From: Sinorhizobium sp. B11
Lineage (GTDB): Bacteria > Pseudomonadota > Alphaproteobacteria > Rhizobiales > Rhizobiaceae
NCBI GenBank assembly: GCA_039725955.1
Contig: CP091034.1
Coordinates: forward strand, 1,612,001 to 1,676,000
Length of the DNA stretch: 64,000 bases
Reading direction: 5' to 3'
Position 1 is the stretch's first letter; each line of letters begins with the position of its first letter. Of the stretch, positions 61,167-64,000 are shown one piece after another. A program made the translations under genes and the position numbers. The notes under the pieces are model-generated. The model worked only from the letters and a program-made list of their open reading frames with translations, made no database searches and had not been told where the DNA came from.

Positions 61167-62369
61167 TTACCTCTCCACCAGGGCCATCTTGGCATTGAAC
61201 CAGTTCATCAGCAGCGAGGTGAGGATGCTGAGGCTGAGGTAGATCACTGCCCAGATCAGGATCACTTCGACCGACTGACCGGTCTGGTTGAGGGTCGTGC
61301 TCCCGACGGCGACGAGATCGGCAAAACCGATGGCAATCGCCAGCGACGAGTTCTTGGTGAGGTTCAGATACTGGCTGCTCAGCGGCGGAATGATGATGCG
61401 GAAAGCCTGCGGAATGACCACCAGGCGGGTGATTGCTGAGGGATGCAGGCCGAGTGCCGCCGCCGCCTCCGTCTGCCCTTTCGGCACGCCACGAATGCCC
61501 GAGCGCACGATCTCGGCGATGAAGGCAGCCGTATAGAAGGAAAGCGCCAGGAATAGCGACATGAATTCCGGGCCAACCACCGAGCCGCCCGTCAAATTGA
61601 ATTTGCCGGCGACCGGGAAATCGAAGGAAAGCGGCGCACCTGCGATGAGGAAGGCAAGGAGCGGCAGGCCGACGATGAGGCCGACCGAGACCCAGATCGT
61701 GTGGAAGGGCTGGCCCGTTGCCGCTTGCCGGCGATGCGCCCACCGGGCGGTGACGATGGCGGCGATGATCGCGACCAGGAAAGCAATGCCGACCAGCCAG
61801 AAACCCTCGCCGAAGATCGGCTTGGGGAAGGCGAGGCCGCGATTGTTCAGATATGATCCGAGCGGCAGATGCAGCGAGTCACGGGCGTTGGGCAGGATCG
61901 CCAGAACGCCCGAATACCAGAAGAAGATTACCAGCAGCGGCGGGATGTTGCGGAAGACTTCCACATAGACTGTGCAGAGCTTTGCAATCAGCCAGTTCCG
62001 CGACAAGCGGCCGATACCGATGATGAAACCGATGATGGTCGCGGTGATGATGCCGGTAACGGCGATCAGGATAGTATTCAGAAGGCCGACGAGCAGCGCA
62101 CGGCCATAGGTCGAATCACTGGAATAAGGGATCAGCGACTGGCCGACTTCGAAGCCGGCGCGACCGTTTAGAAATCCGAAACCCGATGCGATATTGGCGC
62201 GCGCCAGATTGACTGCCGTATTGTGAGCAATCGACCAGATCAGTGCGACCAGCAAGATAATGGTAAGAGCTTGGAAGAAGATGCCCCGAATTGTCGGGTC
62301 ATAGAGGGCAGACTGGAAGCTCCAGCCGCTCCGAGTCAAAGACGATGAATCCGCAACCTGATGCGTCAT
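61167..62369 (-). CDS. aapQ: General L-amino acid ABC transporter, permease
   Basis: A 400-residue inner-membrane permease with about eight helices and the coupling loop EIVRSGIRGVPKGQTEAAAALGL near residue 310. The ATG at 62369 (MTHQVADSSS) gives the length known for AapQ. It lies between aapJ and aapM in the conserved order. A perfect 10-bp hairpin (62428-62451) sits between aapJ and aapQ and should lower permease expression relative to the abundant binding protein. Confidence 0.95.
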   Translation of the reverse strand: MTHQVADSSSLTRSGWSFQSALYDPTIRGIFFQALTIILLVALIWSIAHNTAVNLARANIASGFGFLNGRAGFEVGQSLIPYSSDSTYGRALLVGLLNTILIAVTGIITATIIGFIIGIGRLSRNWLIAKLCTVYVEVFRNIPPLLVIFFWYSGVLAILPNARDSLHLPLGSYLNNRGLAFPKPIFGEGFWLVGIAFLVAIIAAIVTARWAHRRQAATGQPFHTIWVSVGLIVGLPLLAFLIAGAPLSFDFPVAGKFNLTGGSVVGPEFMSLFLALSFYTAAFIAEIVRSGIRGVPKGQTEAAAALGLHPSAITRLVVIPQAFRIIIPPLSSQYLNLTKNSSLAIAIGFADLVAVGSTTLNQTGQSVEVILIWAVIYLSLSILTSLLMNWFNAKMALVER

Positions 62370-62427
62370 GCCTGGCCAATTCCCCACGTTATGCGCCCCT
62401 TTTCGGAGCTTTTTTATAGGAGGATGA

Positions 62428-62451
62428 GGAAAGGCGGTTTCCCGCCTTTCC
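62428..62451 (-). promoter_or_regulatory. Intercistronic hairpin between aapJ and aapQ
   Basis: GGAAAGGCGG / CCGCCTTTCC, perfect 10-bp arms and a 4-nt loop. No T-run follows on the minus strand. Such hairpins after the binding-protein gene stabilise its mRNA and reduce downstream expression; here that is inferred from position. Confidence 0.6.
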
Positions 62452-62473
62452 GGCTTTTCATGCCTGAAGCCGA

Positions 62474-63499
62474 TTAGCGAACCGGCGGAGCGTACTGAAT
62501 GCCGCCCTTGTTCCAGAGAGCGTTAAGGCCGCGTGCGATCTTCAGCGGGCTGCCCTGGCCGATGTTCTTTTCGAAGACTTCGCCATAGTTGCCGACATTC
62601 TTGACGACGTTGTAGGCCCAGTCATTGGTCAGGCCGAGGTCGGTACCGATCTTCGTATCGGCTTCCACGCCGAGGAAGCGCTTGATATCCGGGTTCGGCG
62701 AGTTCTTCATCTCGTCGACATTGGCCTGCGTGATGCCGAATTCTTCGGCATTGACCATCGCATAGCCGACCCAGCTGACAACATCGAACCACTGGTCGTC
62801 ACCCTGGCGAACGGCCGGAGCAAGCGGCTCCTTGGAGATGATTTCCGGCAGGATCATGTGCTCGTCGGGGTTCTTCAGCGTCAGACGCAGTGAGTAGAGA
62901 CCCGACTGGTCAGTCGTGTAGACGTCGCAACGGCCGGAGTCATAGGCAGCGTTGACTTCGTCAAGCTTCTCAAAGACCACCGGATTGTACTGCAGGTTGT
63001 TGGCCTTGAAATAGTCGGCGAGGTTGAGCTCGGTCGTGGTGCCCGACTGAACGCAAACCGATGCACCGGAAAGTTCGAGCGCCGACTTCACGTTCAGGCT
63101 CTTGCGAACCATGAAGCCCTGGCCGTCATAATAGTTGACGAAGCGGAAGTTCAGGCCGAGCGCGGTATCGCGGTTGATGGTCCAGGTCGTGTTGCGGGCA
63201 AGCACGTCGACTTCGCCGGACTGCAGGGCAGGGAAGCGGTTGGCGGCGCTGAGGGGGGTGAACTTCACCTTGTTGGGATCGCCGAAGACCGCAGCGGAAA
63301 CCGCGCGGCAGAAGTCGACGTCGAAGCCCGACCAATTGCCGGACGCGTCAGGAGCAGCAAAGCCGGCAAGACCGGTATTGACGCCGCACTGAACAAAGCC
63401 TTTTGCCTTTACGTCTCCGAGAGTTGTGGCCGAAGCGGCCGAAGCGCCAAGAGCGAAAACTGCTGCGCCGACAGCTGCGGACAGGAGCTTGTACTTCAT
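62474..63499 (-). CDS. aapJ: General L-amino acid ABC transporter, periplasmic binding protein
   Basis: A 341-residue solute-binding protein with a signal peptide (MKYKLLSAAVGAAVFALGA..., cleaved near ASA, about residue 22) and the family-3 pattern: FVQCGVNTGLAGFAAPDASGNWSGFDVDFCRA and VDVLARNTTWTINRDTALGLNF. It captures a broad range of L-amino acids in the periplasm. First gene of aapJQMP. An in-frame ATG 39 bases upstream is less likely because it disrupts the signal peptide. Confidence 0.96.
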   Translation of the reverse strand: MKYKLLSAAVGAAVFALGASAASATTLGDVKAKGFVQCGVNTGLAGFAAPDASGNWSGFDVDFCRAVSAAVFGDPNKVKFTPLSAANRFPALQSGEVDVLARNTTWTINRDTALGLNFRFVNYYDGQGFMVRKSLNVKSALELSGASVCVQSGTTTELNLADYFKANNLQYNPVVFEKLDEVNAAYDSGRCDVYTTDQSGLYSLRLTLKNPDEHMILPEIISKEPLAPAVRQGDDQWFDVVSWVGYAMVNAEEFGITQANVDEMKNSPNPDIKRFLGVEADTKIGTDLGLTNDWAYNVVKNVGNYGEVFEKNIGQGSPLKIARGLNALWNKGGIQYAPPVR

Positions 63500-63879
63500 T
63501 TTTCCCAACCTTTTTTCCGTTGTCTTATATTTTATCATATTGGGGAGCGGCCGAATTGAAATTGCCCGTGTGCCTCCCCGTTTCCCGCAACCCTCCCGGC
63601 GCGAGTGGGTCTATCACAGTCGCAAATGTCACTATGGTCAAGTGTCGCGGCCAATAATTGCGGCAAATTTCAGCATTTTGACAGATTACGCTGTACGCAT
63701 GGGCATTTGGCTAGAAATTGGGCGCCAAGGTGAGGAAAAATGGCGCTAAAATCGCGAGGTCAAACGTTGGCGGCTTCGCAAGGCGAGACGATCACGTCAA
63801 GTTGTAGGGGTTGACCCTGATGGCGACGGGGTTCAAAAGTTCGGGCTTCGCATACCCTCGCCAGAAGGCCATTTCCCAA
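63500..63879. other. Divergent promoter region aapJ / metC
   Basis: 380 bases between divergent genes. On the minus strand TTGACC with GTGATA about 18 bases downstream is a possible aapJ promoter. On the plus strand a TTGACA near 63678 could be the -35 box for metC, but no good -10 follows. No riboswitch structure was recognised. Rhizobial aap is known to respond to nitrogen supply, but I cannot mark a site. Confidence 0.4.
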
Positions 63880-64000
63880 ATGAAAGATCTAGACAGTCTC
63901 CTGCCGGGCGCCGGCATAAATACCCGTCTTTCCCATATCGGCTATGATCCCAGCGACTATCACGGCTTCGTCAACCCGCCGGTGGTGCGTGCATCCACCG
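63880..64000 (+). CDS. metC: Cystathionine beta-lyase, N-terminal part (runs past window end)
   Basis: The visible 40 residues (MKDLDSLLPGAGINTRLSHI..., ending NPPVVRAST) match the opening of cystathionine beta-lyase, a PLP enzyme of methionine synthesis. The HGFVNPPVVRAST block is characteristic of the Cys/Met metabolism PLP family. An in-frame ATG 60 bases upstream exists but has no family similarity. A metC gene divergent from aapJ is what I recall for Rhizobium leguminosarum. Catalytic residues lie outside the window. Confidence 0.85.
   Translation, partial: MKDLDSLLPGAGINTRLSHIGYDPSDYHGFVNPPVVRAST

Overview
The window is a chromosomal segment of an alphaproteobacterium of the order Rhizobiales, most likely Rhizobium or a close relative. 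The evidence is the complete aapJQMP general amino-acid permease operon, a fused secDF, small DUF1127 genes next to CCUCCUCC-loop RNAs, homologues of mitochondrial complex I subunits (NDUFA12, NDUFS4), a GatCAB amidotransferase, class I phaC, RIME-like intergenic repeats and high-GC coding. No insertion sequence, prophage or CRISPR array was seen. The content is mostly core genome with short variable intervals.

Layout. 1-8.1 kb: the end of an NlpD-like LysM/LytM gene, a DUF815 ATPase, then yajC-secDF-(Mth938/NDUFAF3-like)-(NDUFAF6-like) and trmFO. 8.1-10 kb: small stress-type genes, including two DUF1127 proteins, and an array of minus-strand hairpins whose loops read CCTCCTCC (cuckoo-type sRNAs). 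10.3-14 kb: a two-gene membrane operon, tRNA-Leu and tig. 14.4-23.3 kb: a B12-type radical SAM protein, sthA, a tyrosine phosphatase, radC-map, a TetR regulator, ruvX and a beta-lactamase-fold hydrolase. 23.3-30.8 kb: gatC-gatA and gatB, separated by yjhX and GNAT genes, then NDUFA12 and DUF2155. 30.9-35.9 kb: dsbA-like gene, aroQ-accB-accC-aat and a DUF2167 gene. 36-43 kb: aminotransferase, aldolase, HAD and LysR genes, a frameshifted DUF2778 gene, and phaC. 43-49 kb: lipoprotein, alaC-like aminotransferase, hom, recJ, TMEM43. 50-58 kb: three tRNA-Glu genes, M15 peptidase, glyoxalase-like gene, double cold-shock protein, DUF192, tRNA-Pro, NDUFS4-like gene, tRNA-Arg, and a more variable stretch of small and secreted proteins with a SLATT-domain protein. 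58.4-64 kb: a secreted 14-residue-repeat protein, the aap operon and the divergent start of metC.

Functional themes: protein export (yajC, secDF, tig, map, aat, DsbA-like), complex I assembly and accessory subunits at three loci, translation (GatCAB, five tRNAs, trmFO), amino-acid uptake and synthesis (aap, hom, aminotransferases, aroQ, metC), fatty-acid initiation (accBC) and carbon storage (phaC). The most notable points are the tandem CCTCCTCC-loop hairpins next to DUF1127 genes, the frameshifted DUF2778 gene, the 7 x 14-residue secreted repeat protein, the tRNA-Glu triplication, and several small genes recovered by eye. All identifications rest on reading motifs and on memory of families; no database search was run.
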